The notes beneath the pieces are model-generated. The model was not told the origin of the DNA and made no database searches. It was given only the letters and a program-made list of their open reading frames with translations. Below, piece by piece: positions 1 through 8,337 of a stretch of DNA of 64,000 nucleotides (its first letter is position 1; every line of letters begins with the position of its first letter). The translations under genes and the position numbers were made by a program. Source of the stretch: Neomegalonema sp. (GTDB lineage: Bacteria > Pseudomonadota > Alphaproteobacteria > Rhodobacterales > Rhodobacteraceae); assembly GCA_022760435.1 (NCBI GenBank), contig JALEFY010000004.1, positions 1 through 64,000 of the forward strand, in the 5' to 3' direction.

Positions 1-1041
1 CCCCCTTCGCGGGGGCGTGGATTGAAACAGCAGCTGGAACGGTGACGCAAACAGGGATGACCCCGTCGCCCCCTTCGCGGGGGCGTGGATTGAAACCACG
101 CAACAGCGGCCTACTGGTCATGGCATATTTGGTCGCCCCCTTCGCGGGGGCGTGGATTGAAACCCCGATGCCATCCTGGTCCAGCTGGAGGATGGCGAGG
201 TCGCCCCCTTCGCGGGGGCGTGGATTGAAACAGCGGCCAGCTGGGCCGTGGCCGCAGCCGACGCCGCGTCGCCCCCTTCGCGGGGGCGTGGATTGAAACA
301 GCGGCCTGGTGCGTCACATCTTGCTGGTGCTTTATGTCGCCCCCTTCGCGGGGGCGTGGATTGAAACGGCTGCTCGATTGGGCGGATCACAAGAGCTGCG
401 CACGTCGCCCCCTTCGCGGGGGCGTGGATTGAAACGGTGCGCACGACTAAATCTTTGCACGTCATTGCCGAGTCGCCCCCTTCGCGGGGGCGTGGATTGA
501 AACGGCGCTGTCGAGATAGGCGTCGACAAGGCGGGCGGTCGCCCCCTTCGCGGGGGCGTGGATTGAAACGCCCGCCGCGTCCAGCAGCACCCCATACTGG
601 CCCGGTCGCCCCCTTCGCGGGGGCGTGGATTGAAACCTCTACACGCCCGCGACCAGCACCGCCGAGCCGTCGTCGCCCCCTTCGCGGGGGCGTGGATTGA
701 AACTTCATCTCGCATGTCGTGCATACGCTGGGGCCATGGGTCGCCCCCTTCGCGGGGGCGTGGATTGAAACAGCGCATTCGCGTCGGGTGCTGAGCCGCG
801 TCTGTGGGTCGCCCCCTTCGCGGGGGCGTGGATTGAAACCGCCGCCGAGCGCAACTGATTGCCGACATTATGGTGTCGCCCCCTTCGCGGGGGCGTGGAT
901 TGAAACCTTTGCGCAGGATTGCGCCTGCACCATCCAGTTCGAGTCGCCCCCTTCGCGGGGGCGTGGATTGAAACTGCTCGTCATCTGTGTCGGGCATCAC
1001 ATCACTCCGGTCGCCCCCTTCGCGGGGGCGTGGATTGAAAC
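1..1041 (+). CRISPR. Type I-C-like CRISPR array, leader-distal end
   Basis: There are 16 copies of a 32-bp repeat that begins GTCGCCCCCTTCG and ends GTGGATTGAAAC, starting at 1 (first copy lacks its first four bases), 65, 132, 200, 268, 336, 404, 472, 538, 605, 672, 740, 808, 875, 943 and 1010. The 15 spacers between them are 34-36 bp and all different. The repeat holds a CGCCCCC/GGGGGCG hairpin and the ATTGAAAC 3' end typical of type I-C. With ATTGAAAC as the 3' end, transcription runs on the + strand and the leader lies off the left edge. No cas3, cas5c, cas8c, cas7 or cas4 gene is in the window. All visible repeats are essentially identical, including the last one. The array lies outside the tRNA-bounded island. 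Confidence 0.97.
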
Positions 1042-1069
1042 CTAATCTGATCCCTGAATACACGTCACT

Positions 1070-1400
1070 CGAGACTAAACAGACCCGACTGACCTCTCTT
1101 GATTGTGTCGGTTCAGCACGAAGCAGACACCATGAAAAAGAGCGTGGCAAAAACCTGAAAGCCAAGCGAAAATACCCGTTGTGGCTTGCGGATGCGAAGG
1201 GCCGCTCGCCGCAATCGATCGACAAGGCCACCGCGGCAATCGACCACTACCAGACCTCCAACAATGAGGGAGATTTCGCAGCGCTCCATCCCGAGAAAGC
1301 GCGCCCGTTCAAGCAACATCTCGACAGAATGACACATGAGAAAATCGGCCGACTGCTCTCACCCTCTACGCTGGGCAGCGTCTTGCCACAAATGGCATGA
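1070..1400 (+). pseudogene. Decayed tyrosine recombinase N-terminal fragment (copy 1)
   Basis: From about 1070 the DNA matches 21471 onward, including about 60 bp ahead of the start codon. The ATG at 1131 opens a reading frame that stops after eight codons. A one-base loss relative to the copy at 21533 breaks the frame, and the reading then continues in another frame to a stop near 1400. The readable part corresponds to the SAM-like core-binding domain of a phage-type integrase (WLADAKG and SPQSIDKA motifs). The whole catalytic domain is missing. It lies between the type I-C array and the island's left att site and is a relic of an earlier mobile element. Confidence 0.8.
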
Positions 1401-1463
1401 CAATGGAATCCTGAGCGCGGACTCTTTTGTCTAGATCAATCCACTAGGTTATTGATTTCAAGG

Positions 1464-1512
1464 TGGCGATCCCACAGGGACTCGAACCCCGAACCTGCTG
1501 ATTAGAAGTCAG
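1464..1512. repeat. Left attachment site (49-bp copy of tRNA-Arg 3' end)
   Basis: The sequence is identical to 25572-25620 and includes the CCA complement (TGG), the T arm and the 3' side of the anticodon arm of tRNA-Arg(TCT). The match stops immediately beyond GTCAG, so this is not a functional tRNA gene. It is the duplicated end left by site-specific integration. Confidence 0.9.
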
Positions 1513-1639
1513 TGGATTGTGCCTTCTATTCACTTCACCGATCTTCGATATTGCCCGATAAAACCAGCCAAAACAGATACTTACGCGGCATCATCTCTCG
1601 TCAAACTTCGACGCGCCCCTTCCATTTTTCCGTTTTCCT

Positions 1640-1670
1640 GCTTACCTGCTGCTTACCCGGGGCTTACCCG
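1640..1670. repeat. GCTTACC repeats near left att (possible integrase arm sites)
   Basis: Three spaced copies of GCTTACC(C/T)G start at 1640, 1651 and 1662, between the left att copy and the integrase start. Related copies lie near the right att copy (25506 and 25517). Clusters of a short motif beside both att sites are the usual form of arm-type integrase or excisionase binding sites. That role is inferred. Confidence 0.5.
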
Positions 1671-1708
1671 AAATCGTCTGCAATCCTCAATCGAAATGGG
1701 AGTCGAGG

Positions 1709-2911
1709 TTGCCACAACAGAAGCTGACCAAGAAGAAAGTCGAAAGCCTGGTCGCTGCCGAGACCGACCTTCTGGTCTGGGACGAGGCGCTGCCGGGGTT
1801 TGGCGTCCGGGTCAAACCAAGCGGCGTTCGCAGCTACATTGTCCAGTATCGATCGCAGCCGAGCGGCACCTCCCGGCGCATGACCCTGGGCAAGCACGGC
1901 CCGCTGCTCAGTTTCGAGCAAGCCAGAAAACAGGCCCGCGCCATACTGGCCGATGCGCAGCGCGGCGAAGATCCGGCCGATGAGCGCCACAAGGCGCGCC
2001 GCGCCCCAACCATGGCCCAGTTGGCGGAAGACTATCTCGAGCGTCATGCCCGACCCAACAAGCGTCCGAAGAGCGTGCGCGATGATGAGGCAATGCTGCG
2101 CAACCACATCTTGCCAGCACTCGCGTGCTCGAAGGTCGAACATGTCAGCCGTCGCGATATTGAAAAGCTGCACCTGAAGCTCAAGGAAAAGCCCTATCTC
2201 GCCAACCGCGTCCTATCGCTGTTGTCAAAGATGTTCAATCTTGCCAAATCCTGGCACTGGCAGAGCGACAACCCGGCGACCGGCATCCCCAAATACCCTG
2301 AAGCGAAACGCCAGCGCTGGCTGAGCAATGACGAGCTGTCACGGATCGTCGAGATCCTGGAGCAGCACCCGAACCGCCGCGCCGCGGATGCGGTCTTGCT
2401 GCAATTGCTCACCGGTGCGCGCATCGGAGAAGTCCTGTCAGCACGGGTTCAGGATATTGACCTCACCCTTGGCGTGTGGACGAAAGCCTCGCATCAGACC
2501 AAGCAAAAGCGCACCGAACATTTGCCGCTAAGCGCCCAAGCGGTCGCCTTGCTCGCCGATATCATGACCCGGCTCGATGCTGGCGAGGCTTATCTCTTCC
2601 CGGGCGATCGGCCAGGGCGTCCGCTGACCTCGATCAAGCTGTTCTGGTGCTCGGTCCTTCGGCAGGCGGGCATCACCGATTATCGCATTCACGACAACCG
2701 CCACACCTACGCCTCGCATCTGGTTTCGAGCGGTCTGAGCCTTGAGATCGTCGGCCGACTGCTCGGGCATACGCAAGCGGCCACCACCCAGCGCTACGCG
2801 CATCTTGCGGATGATCCACTCAGAGCCGCAACAGAGCGCTTCGCGACAAAGATGGGAGAATTGAAGGGCAAGAATCCGACCGCGACATCGAAAGGGAACA
2901 CGGGCGCATAA
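1709..2911 (+). CDS. P4-type tyrosine recombinase/integrase
   Basis: This enzyme would catalyse insertion and excision of the island at the tRNA-Arg 3' end. The 400-residue protein has the N-terminal DUF4102 arm-binding domain (about 1-95), a SAM-like core-binding domain (about 100-185) and a catalytic domain (about 205-380). The full active-site set is visible: R238 in GARIG, a Lys near 265, H328-x-x-R331, H354 in LLGH and Y363 in QRYAH. The start is a TTG at 1709; the N-terminus (PQQKLTKKKVESL) is typical of the family and no in-frame ATG gives a better one. It sits directly inside the left att repeat and converges with the Cas6e-like gene. It appears intact, so the island may still be able to excise. 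Confidence 0.93.
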   Translation: MPQQKLTKKKVESLVAAETDLLVWDEALPGFGVRVKPSGVRSYIVQYRSQPSGTSRRMTLGKHGPLLSFEQARKQARAILADAQRGEDPADERHKARRAPTMAQLAEDYLERHARPNKRPKSVRDDEAMLRNHILPALACSKVEHVSRRDIEKLHLKLKEKPYLANRVLSLLSKMFNLAKSWHWQSDNPATGIPKYPEAKRQRWLSNDELSRIVEILEQHPNRRAADAVLLQLLTGARIGEVLSARVQDIDLTLGVWTKASHQTKQKRTEHLPLSAQAVALLADIMTRLDAGEAYLFPGDRPGRPLTSIKLFWCSVLRQAGITDYRIHDNRHTYASHLVSSGLSLEIVGRLLGHTQAATTQRYAHLADDPLRAATERFATKMGELKGKNPTATSKGNTGA

Positions 2912-2994
2912 TTAACTTCGGCACGGCGAAACCGTCCCGCCACCACTCCTGCGCATGGTTGGCTGGCGAGCTTTGCCTTGTACGCGCCGTCGAT

Positions 2995-3750
2995 CTACGA
3001 GGATGCCGCGCGGGCTGGCATGACCTCCCTTGCCACCGGACGCGGTAGGACGAGGCCGTATCCATAGCCGCGATGGCGACCGAGGCCGTGGCGCAGCAGG
3101 TCGAAGAAGGCGGCGCTATCCTCGATCCGCACCTCTCCATAGAGCCGCGCCTCCGGACCAAAACTCACCGCAGCAGATCTCGCTGAGCCCGTCTTCATTG
3201 GGCTCATCCGCCTCGACCCCGAGCGCAGCACTGGCATGCGGCGATAGCGGCGCAATTGGCAATACTCGAGCCGCGCTGCCCCGCCGAGCCGCTCGTCAAG
3301 CCATTGCGCATAATGCGCCTCACGGACTGCGAGATCGGCCTCTGGATCCGGGCAGGCATCGGCCGTTCCGCCATTGGTCAGACGCCGCTCGGGGCGGGTG
3401 ACGAGCTCGATCCCGGTCATCTCGCCCACCTGCCAGTCATTGACCACCGAGCGCACCGCCATCGAACCGGGATCGAGCACTGCCAGTATCTCGGGCAACG
3501 CGTAGCGACCAAAGCGCGCCGAGAGCTCGGTCGGTGCGAGGTCGGTGCAGGCGGTGAGGGTCGCGCCGCCTCGGCTCACCTGCAGACGAAATGGGCGCAG
3601 TGCTCCGGGGCCAAAGCATTCGTCAAGCAGATGATGCAGGGCCCGTCCTTCATCAATCCCGCGCGCATGAACACCGCAATGGCGCCCCCGCGCCCAGCGA
3701 TGCAGCCCCGGCACTGACAGATTACTGCGCAGCAAGTTAAATCCCATCAT
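2995..3750 (-). CDS. cas6e: Cas6e-like CRISPR RNA endoribonuclease
   Basis: The predicted role is cutting the CRISPR transcript within each repeat to make crRNAs. The 251-residue protein resembles the Cas6e/Cse3/CasE family. It has an N-terminal half with VPGLHRWARGRH and the family-like stretch ALHHLLDECFG, and a C-terminal glycine-rich element RHRGYGYGL that would form the RNA-binding loop. The start ATG at 3750 is followed by a second ATG codon. Cas6e normally serves type I-E systems. Here it is the only candidate Cas6 in a type III-D locus, and it lies 650 bp from the leader side of the first type III array. It is divergent from that array. Assignment to Cas6 is fairly firm; the exact subfamily is less so. 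Confidence 0.75.
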   Translation of the reverse strand: MMGFNLLRSNLSVPGLHRWARGRHCGVHARGIDEGRALHHLLDECFGPGALRPFRLQVSRGGATLTACTDLAPTELSARFGRYALPEILAVLDPGSMAVRSVVNDWQVGEMTGIELVTRPERRLTNGGTADACPDPEADLAVREAHYAQWLDERLGGAARLEYCQLRRYRRMPVLRSGSRRMSPMKTGSARSAAVSFGPEARLYGEVRIEDSAAFFDLLRHGLGRHRGYGYGLVLPRPVAREVMPARAASS

Positions 3751-4174
3751 CGGCTCGCCCTCCTCTCCCCGTCCAGACCCATCTTGGCTTCCGTCTTGGC
3801 TTCCATCTTGGCCTTAATCTTCGGCGCCCCCGGATCGCGTTCTTGCACCTATCGTTCGGCGGCTTCATGCCCTAACGCGATCATGCCCTACGTCATCATG
3901 GACAAGTCGCGCTGCAATGAAAACCGGAAAGGTCATGGTCACGCCGCACCGAAATCTCTCGAAGCGTGGAAGAGAGGCGCGCACACGCAAGGTCGTGATG
4001 CCGACAAGAGCTTGGCCTTCTCGCACTTGCAGCTCTTCGGCGGAAATCTTTCGGCACTTGACAGGGCAAGGATCGGCCATCGAAGGGTCGACCATTGAGA
4101 GATCAAGCATCGAGAGATCGAGCATTGGGTCAAAAGAGATGGATTGGATTGAAAGTCGAACTTTGGGGACAATT
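3751..4174. other. Noncoding region with two short tandem repeats
   Basis: No convincing gene is seen in these 424 bp; the small open frames have no recognisable products. Two internal repeats stand out. Three 12-bp units of the form ATCTTGGCTTCC run at 3781-3816. About three and a half 15-bp units of the form CATYGAGAGATCRAG run at 4078-4130. The region lies between the divergent Cas6e-like gene and the first type III leader, so it should hold the cas6 promoter. Confidence 0.6.
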
Positions 4175-4397
4175 GCAGAACGGATTCCGGCTTTTCTCGG
4201 TAAAGTTTTGGCTTTGCAAAAATTATGGAGCGCGTGTGGATTTAGACACTTCCTTACGCGGCCGATTCGTGGTACTAATCATTTGTGGCAGGTTTCGACC
4301 CGCTACATATTGCTCTCTGATACCGGTGTCCTACCAAGTACAGATGGCTCACGCAGAGAGCGATAATGCCTCAGCAGTGCAACTTTTTGGTGTACCT
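4175..4397 (+). promoter_or_regulatory. Leader of type III array A
   Basis: This A+T-richer stretch lies immediately before the first repeat of array A. It aligns along its length with 7673-7885, ahead of array B, sharing blocks such as GGTAAAGTTTTGGCTTTGC, AATTATGGAGCG and the closing GTGTACCT just before the repeat. Conservation next to the first repeat marks it as the leader, with the promoter and spacer-integration signals. It fixes array transcription on the + strand. Confidence 0.85.
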
Positions 4398-4779
4398 CTG
4401 AGCTGTTGATCCCGATCCGTCGGGAATGGAAACAAATCTTCATGCGGCTTAGTATTTTAACACGCCTGAGCTGTTGATCCCGATCCGTCGGGAATGGAAA
4501 CTCAACGGTGGTTAGCCGTTTAGCGCACACCACCCTGAGCTGTTGATCCCGATCCGTCGGGAATGGAAACCAAGGTCGGATTTCGTGCGGCGGAGCTCCT
4601 CGTCTGAGCTGTTGATCCCGATCCGTCGGGAATGGAAACTCATCTCAATTCCTCTTTTTGGGAAACACTAAAGATCTGAGCTGTTGATCCCGATCCGTCG
4701 GGAATGGAAACCAATGACATGATATCTTCCAAAGCATTGATACCTGAGCTGTTGATCCCGATCCGTCGGGAACTGACCC
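4398..4779 (+). CRISPR. Type III CRISPR array A (6 repeats, 5 spacers)
   Basis: The 36-bp repeats start at 4398, 4466, 4535, 4604, 4676 and 4744. They begin CTGAGCTGTTGATCCC and end GTCGGGAATGGAAAC. Spacers are 32-36 bp. The last repeat degenerates over its final 8 bases, which marks the leader-distal end. A CCCGA/TCGGG stem leaves AATGGAAAC 3' of it, so cutting near the stem base would give a typical type III ATGGAAAC 5' tag. The repeat shares its last 27 bases with array B but differs at the 5' end. Confidence 0.97.
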
Positions 4780-4857
4780 TTGATGCGATAAGGCTTCGCA
4801 AGAAGACGTGCGGCTGAGCTGACACACCCGATCTGCTCGCACGTAATTTTAACAAAC

Positions 4858-4888
4858 AAAAAGCCGCCCTTTATCCGGGCGGCTTTTT
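4858..4888 (+). terminator. Intrinsic terminator after array A
   Basis: AAGCCGCCC and GGGCGGCTT form a perfect stem around a 7-base loop, followed by a T run on the + strand. The A run on the left side means it can also end the converging reverse transcriptase transcript on the minus strand. Confidence 0.85.
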
Positions 4889-4908
4889 CGTATTGGAAAC
4901 ATCGCGGG

Positions 4909-5796
4909 CTACGGCTTTTCTGGCCAGACCCCATGATCGAGGAAGGTATAGCCGAGAAAGGACAGGCCGAAGCCAAACCGGCTCAACCGCGTTTTCTCGG
5001 CATTGAGGATCATGCCCCGCTCGGCGAGCAGCGCCGCCATCTTCTCCAGCGAAGACCGCGCCGCGGCTTCATTGCGGGTCAGCAGCACGAAATCATCTGC
5101 ATAGCGCACCAGCTTCACCCGCCTCGAATGAATCGCCCGATCCACCGGCGTCAGCGCGAGATTGGCGAGCAAAGGCGAGATTGGCGACCCCTGCGCGATT
5201 CCCCGCATGCCCGAAGGACCGGTGGCAAAGCTAGTCAGCCACAACTCGATGAGCGCCTCCAGCCGCGGCGCATCGCCGATCGCCTCACGCATGGCCGCGC
5301 GCAACACGGGATGCGGCAGCGTACCGAAGAAGTCGGCAATGTCGCTCTCGGCGATCCAGTCAAAGCCGAACAAGCGCCAAGTCGTGATCTGCCCCGCGGC
5401 ATGGGCGCGCGAGAGCTTCGGGCGATAGGCAAAGCTCGCCGGCGACATCCAGGACGCGAGTCGTCGCTCCAGCAGGCGCGCTGCCGCACTCTGCACCACC
5501 CGATCGCGCACCGCAGGGATGCGAAGCTCGCGCTGCCCGCCGCTCTTCTTTGGGATCCGCACAGAGCGAAGGGGGCGCGGACGATAGCGCCCGGCATGCA
5601 GCTCCTCGACCAGCACAGGGATCTCACGCGACAGGTCGGCGCCGAAATCGGTGATGCTCTGACCATCGCCGCCCGGCGCCCCCTTATTGCGGCGCACAGT
5701 CTTCCAGGCGGCGCGCAGGACCTGAGGATGGCTGATCAGATCGAACAGATCTGCGCTCGGGGCGCTGTGGGTGGTCGGCGGGGTAGACAAGGTCAT
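4909..5796 (-). CDS. CRISPR-associated reverse transcriptase
   Basis: RNA-dependent DNA polymerase of the group II intron-like RT family, probably supplying cDNA for spacer capture from RNA. The chosen start (ATG at 5796, with GGGAG upstream) gives 295 residues. Visible RT motifs are LRIPAVRDRVVQ (motif 2), D152 in SDIADFFGTL (motif 3), AQGSPISPLLANL (motif 4) and Y232-A-D-D235 (catalytic). It ends soon after LSFLGYTF, without maturase or HNH domains, so it is a stand-alone RT and not part of an intron. It is divergent from the Cas2-like/cas1/cas2 operon with 115 bp between starts, and the pair is bracketed by the two arrays. The catalytic aspartates are intact. Confidence 0.92.
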   Translation of the reverse strand: MTLSTPPTTHSAPSADLFDLISHPQVLRAAWKTVRRNKGAPGGDGQSITDFGADLSREIPVLVEELHAGRYRPRPLRSVRIPKKSGGQRELRIPAVRDRVVQSAAARLLERRLASWMSPASFAYRPKLSRAHAAGQITTWRLFGFDWIAESDIADFFGTLPHPVLRAAMREAIGDAPRLEALIELWLTSFATGPSGMRGIAQGSPISPLLANLALTPVDRAIHSRRVKLVRYADDFVLLTRNEAAARSSLEKMAALLAERGMILNAEKTRLSRFGFGLSFLGYTFLDHGVWPEKP

Positions 5797-5911
5797 GCGG
5801 CACTCCCTTAGCATTGGCATTGCTCGCCAGCATGCGCAAATCCGCAGCCCTGGCCGGGGCGGAGATCTCTCGAGCCAACCAAGCACTGGGGGCGCATGCT
5901 AGCGCTGCCCT

Positions 5912-6196
5912 ATGACCGAGCATGATCTATTTCTCATTGCCTACGACATCCCGGAGCCGCGCCGCGGGCAGCACGCTCTCCGAGCTGTGCGCGGCTGTGC
6001 TTGTGGTGGGCAATACTCTGCTCATGAGGTCGCGGCCGGTAGAACTGCTGCCCGTGAAATGCGAGAGCGCCTGCTGGCTCAGCTGGACCTCGCTTTCGAT
6101 CGCTTGCTCATCCTACGTCTTGATCCGCGCAGCGAGCCCGTCACGCTGGGGCTCGGCACGCCGCCCGATCCACAATTCCTTTATATCGGCGAATAA
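5912..6196 (+). CDS. cas2: Cas2-like protein (first of two)
   Basis: This 94-residue protein has the Cas2 start LFLIAYDIPEP, with the conserved Asp in YDI, and the ferredoxin-like spacing through FDRLLILRL to a short tail. Cas2 dimers bridge two Cas1 dimers in the spacer-integration complex. It is the first gene of the adaptation operon, 12 bp ahead of cas1. It diverges strongly from the second Cas2 (7234-7644): it is shorter, lacks the acidic tail and contains a CACGG stretch. It may form a heterodimer with the second copy or have a special role with the RT; both ideas are inference. Confidence 0.8.
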   Translation: MTEHDLFLIAYDIPEPRRGQHALRAVRGCACGGQYSAHEVAAGRTAAREMRERLLAQLDLAFDRLLILRLDPRSEPVTLGLGTPPDPQFLYIGE

Positions 6197-6208
6197 GAAG
6201 GGCTCTCT

Positions 6209-7234
6209 ATGACCACGCTCTATGTCGATCGCCGCGGTGTTGATCTCGATCTCGATGGTGAGGCGATCGTGATCCGTGCAAGTGAGGATCGGGTCGGGAC
6301 GGCGCCGCTGCGTTTGCTCGAGCGGGTGGTAATCCGGGCCGCGGCGCGGGTGACGGTGCGCTTGCTGGCGCGGCTGGCTGATCGCGGGATTGGGGTCTTG
6401 CTGCTCTCGGGCCGCTCAAAGAAGCCAGGGACGCTCTTGCCCGCGCGAATGGCTGGCGACCCGGCGCTGCGCCTCGCACAATACGCGGCACTGCTCGATG
6501 AGCCATACCGTGAGCGGGTCGCTCTTTTGCTGGTTGCCGGCAAGATTTGGCGTCAGATTGAATGCCTGCGCACGCTTGCCGGACCGGGTGAGGATTTACG
6601 CGCGGCGAGCATTATGCGCCTCGAAGAGCGTCTTGCCGCTCTTGGTACCACTGCCCCGAACAGGGCAAGTCTGCGCGGGATAGAGGGCACTGCTGCCGCC
6701 ACCTATTTTCCCGCCTTTGCAAGCACGTTGCCGCCATCGCTGCGCTTTCATGGCCGCAACCGCAGGCCGCCGCGCGATCCCGTCAATGCCTGTCTTTCGC
6801 TCGGCTACACGCTGATCCATTTCGAAGCCGCCCGCCAGCTTGCCGAAATCGGCCTCGATCCGATGCTCGGAATGTATCACGAGCCCCGTGCTGGCCGCGA
6901 GGCATTGGCGAGCGATCTTATTGAGCCCAGCCGTGCTGCGATCGATGCCTTCGTCTGGCGTCTGTTTCGTGATCGGGTGCTGCGGGTCGAGGGGTTCACG
7001 CTCTCGGGCGAGGCCTGCATGATGAGCAAGAGCACCCGGAAGGCATTCTATCGCGCCTATGAGGAAGCCGCACCGGCATTTCGGCACGAGTTGCAGCGCG
7101 GGGCGAAGGCGTGGCGCCGGGCGCTGATTGATCGCGGCTCAGGCCTCCCTGACCTCCCTGACCTCCCTGACCGCCCGGCCCAGGACATGGCCATGCAGGC
7201 TTGCTTCGCAGCCGATCCCGATGACGGGCTCTGA
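6209..7234 (+). CDS. cas1: Cas1 spacer-integration endonuclease
   Basis: The integrase subunit that inserts new spacers at the leader end of the arrays. The 341-residue protein has an N-terminal beta domain (LYVDRRGVDLDLDG, then RGIGVLLLSGRS) and the helical catalytic domain. Metal ligands are visible as E159 in GIEG, H224 in MYHEP and E239 in SDLIEPSR. The C-terminus carries a Leu-Pro-Asp tripeptide repeated three times, encoded by a 9-bp tandem repeat at about 7144-7171. An AAGAAGGG sequence precedes the ATG. The TGA overlaps the ATG of the next cas2 by one base, so translation is coupled. Confidence 0.96.
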   Translation: MTTLYVDRRGVDLDLDGEAIVIRASEDRVGTAPLRLLERVVIRAAARVTVRLLARLADRGIGVLLLSGRSKKPGTLLPARMAGDPALRLAQYAALLDEPYRERVALLLVAGKIWRQIECLRTLAGPGEDLRAASIMRLEERLAALGTTAPNRASLRGIEGTAAATYFPAFASTLPPSLRFHGRNRRPPRDPVNACLSLGYTLIHFEAARQLAEIGLDPMLGMYHEPRAGREALASDLIEPSRAAIDAFVWRLFRDRVLRVEGFTLSGEACMMSKSTRKAFYRAYEEAAPAFRHELQRGAKAWRRALIDRGSGLPDLPDLPDRPAQDMAMQACFAADPDDGL

Positions 7235-7644
7235 TGCGCGCGCGCCGAGCCTATCTGATTGCCTATGACATCCGCTCACCCAAGCGGTTGCGCGCCGTGC
7301 ACCGCTTTGTTTCTCAGCGCGCTTACCGCCTGCAATACTCGCTCTATGTCATCGCCCTCACCCCGCGCGGGCTGGAACGGATGACTGAGGCCCTGCGCCG
7401 CCGCATTGATGAGGCGGTGGACGATGTCCGCATTTACCCGATCCCCGAGCCGCCGCGCGGCGCCTGGTTCGGCCCCTTGCCCGAGGCGGAAGGCATCATG
7501 CTTCTCGGAAATCCGGCCGCTGAACTTGCCCGCCGGCTCAAGGAAAAGGCCGAGGCACAATTACCGGAAATGATGCCTGACATGGACGATGATGGCGGCG
7601 ATCATGCTGGGGAGGATCCAGAAGATTTTGGTGCGAACGAGTAA
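7234..7644 (+). CDS. cas2: Cas2 (second copy, acidic tail)
   Basis: Canonical Cas2 with RAYLIAYDIRSPKR at the start, SLYVIALTP in the middle and VRIYPIPEP near the end of the core. The core is about 95 residues and is followed by an unusual extension of about 40 residues rich in Asp and Glu (DMDDDGGDHAGEDPED). It overlaps the cas1 stop codon by one base. Having two Cas2 homologues around one Cas1 is uncommon. The acidic tail may regulate DNA binding or contact another subunit, which is a guess. Confidence 0.93.
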   Translation: MRARRAYLIAYDIRSPKRLRAVHRFVSQRAYRLQYSLYVIALTPRGLERMTEALRRRIDEAVDDVRIYPIPEPPRGAWFGPLPEAEGIMLLGNPAAELARRLKEKAEAQLPEMMPDMDDDGGDHAGEDPEDFGANE

Positions 7645-7672
7645 GCACAAAGCAAAACAGAAGCAGAACGAA

Positions 7673-7885
7673 TTTCGGCTTTTTTCGGTAAAGTTTTGGC
7701 TTTGCTAAAATTATGGAGCGATGATGAATTTTGACATTTCCTTACACGCCAAAATCGTGGTTCAAGAAAAATGTAGTTGGATCAAACCCACTACATTTTG
7801 CTCTTTGATATTGACGACCGACGAAATATTGAGACTTAATGCAAAGAGTGGAGTTTACTCAGCAGCACAACTTTATAGTGTACCT
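7673..7885 (+). promoter_or_regulatory. Leader of type III array B
   Basis: Homologous to the array A leader (4175-4397) over its length, starting at GCAGAACG and closing with GTGTACCT next to the first repeat. It begins about 30 bp after the second cas2. The two leaders are similar enough that one Cas1-Cas2 complex should recognise both. Confidence 0.85.
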
Positions 7886-8270
7886 GTTGAGCTTTGATCC
7901 CGATCCGTCGGGAATGGAAACCCCGCCCATCTTCGGGGAGGGATGGCGGTTGGGGTTGAGCTTTGATCCCGATCCGTCGGGAATGGAAACCATATATGGG
8001 GGGGGCTGCCATCAAGGTCCCTGCCGTTGAGCTTTGATCCCGATCCGTCGGGAATGGAAACTCAACAAGTCGGGGAGACACTCGGTAGCTATAGGGTTGA
8101 GCTTTGATCCCGATCCGTCGGGAATGGAAACTATCTCGCTGGTGAGACTCAATGAGAGCATACGTTGAGCTTTGATCCCGATCCGTCGGGAATGGAAACC
8201 GCATTGCGGGGTTGCCATTGCTGTTGCGTCTGGGGTTGAGCTTTGACCCCGATCCGCCGGGAATAAACCC
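7886..8270 (+). CRISPR. Type III CRISPR array B (6 repeats, 5 spacers)
   Basis: The 36-bp repeats start at 7886, 7955, 8026, 8096, 8164 and 8235. They begin GTTGAGCTTTGATCCC and end GTCGGGAATGGAAAC. Spacers are 32-35 bp and differ from those of array A. The last repeat has several changes (GACCCC, CCGCC and AATAAACCC), marking the leader-distal end. It is similar in size and orientation to array A. Confidence 0.97.
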
Positions 8271-8337
8271 CAAAAGCATCTCCGAGGGTGGCTCTTTTAA
8301 GGCGGCGCCGCGCGGCGCTGCCCAACCAGTCAAAAAT

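Noticed and set aside
118-1231. Long open frames across the first CRISPR array (proteins with repeated NPRPREGGD or PPSRGRGLK units)
   Set aside because: They are translations of the 32-bp repeats and random spacers, not genes.
4909-5796. RT as part of a group II intron
   Set aside because: No maturase or HNH domain, no intron domain V/VI-like hairpin noticed, and its position beside cas1/cas2 fits a CRISPR-associated RT.
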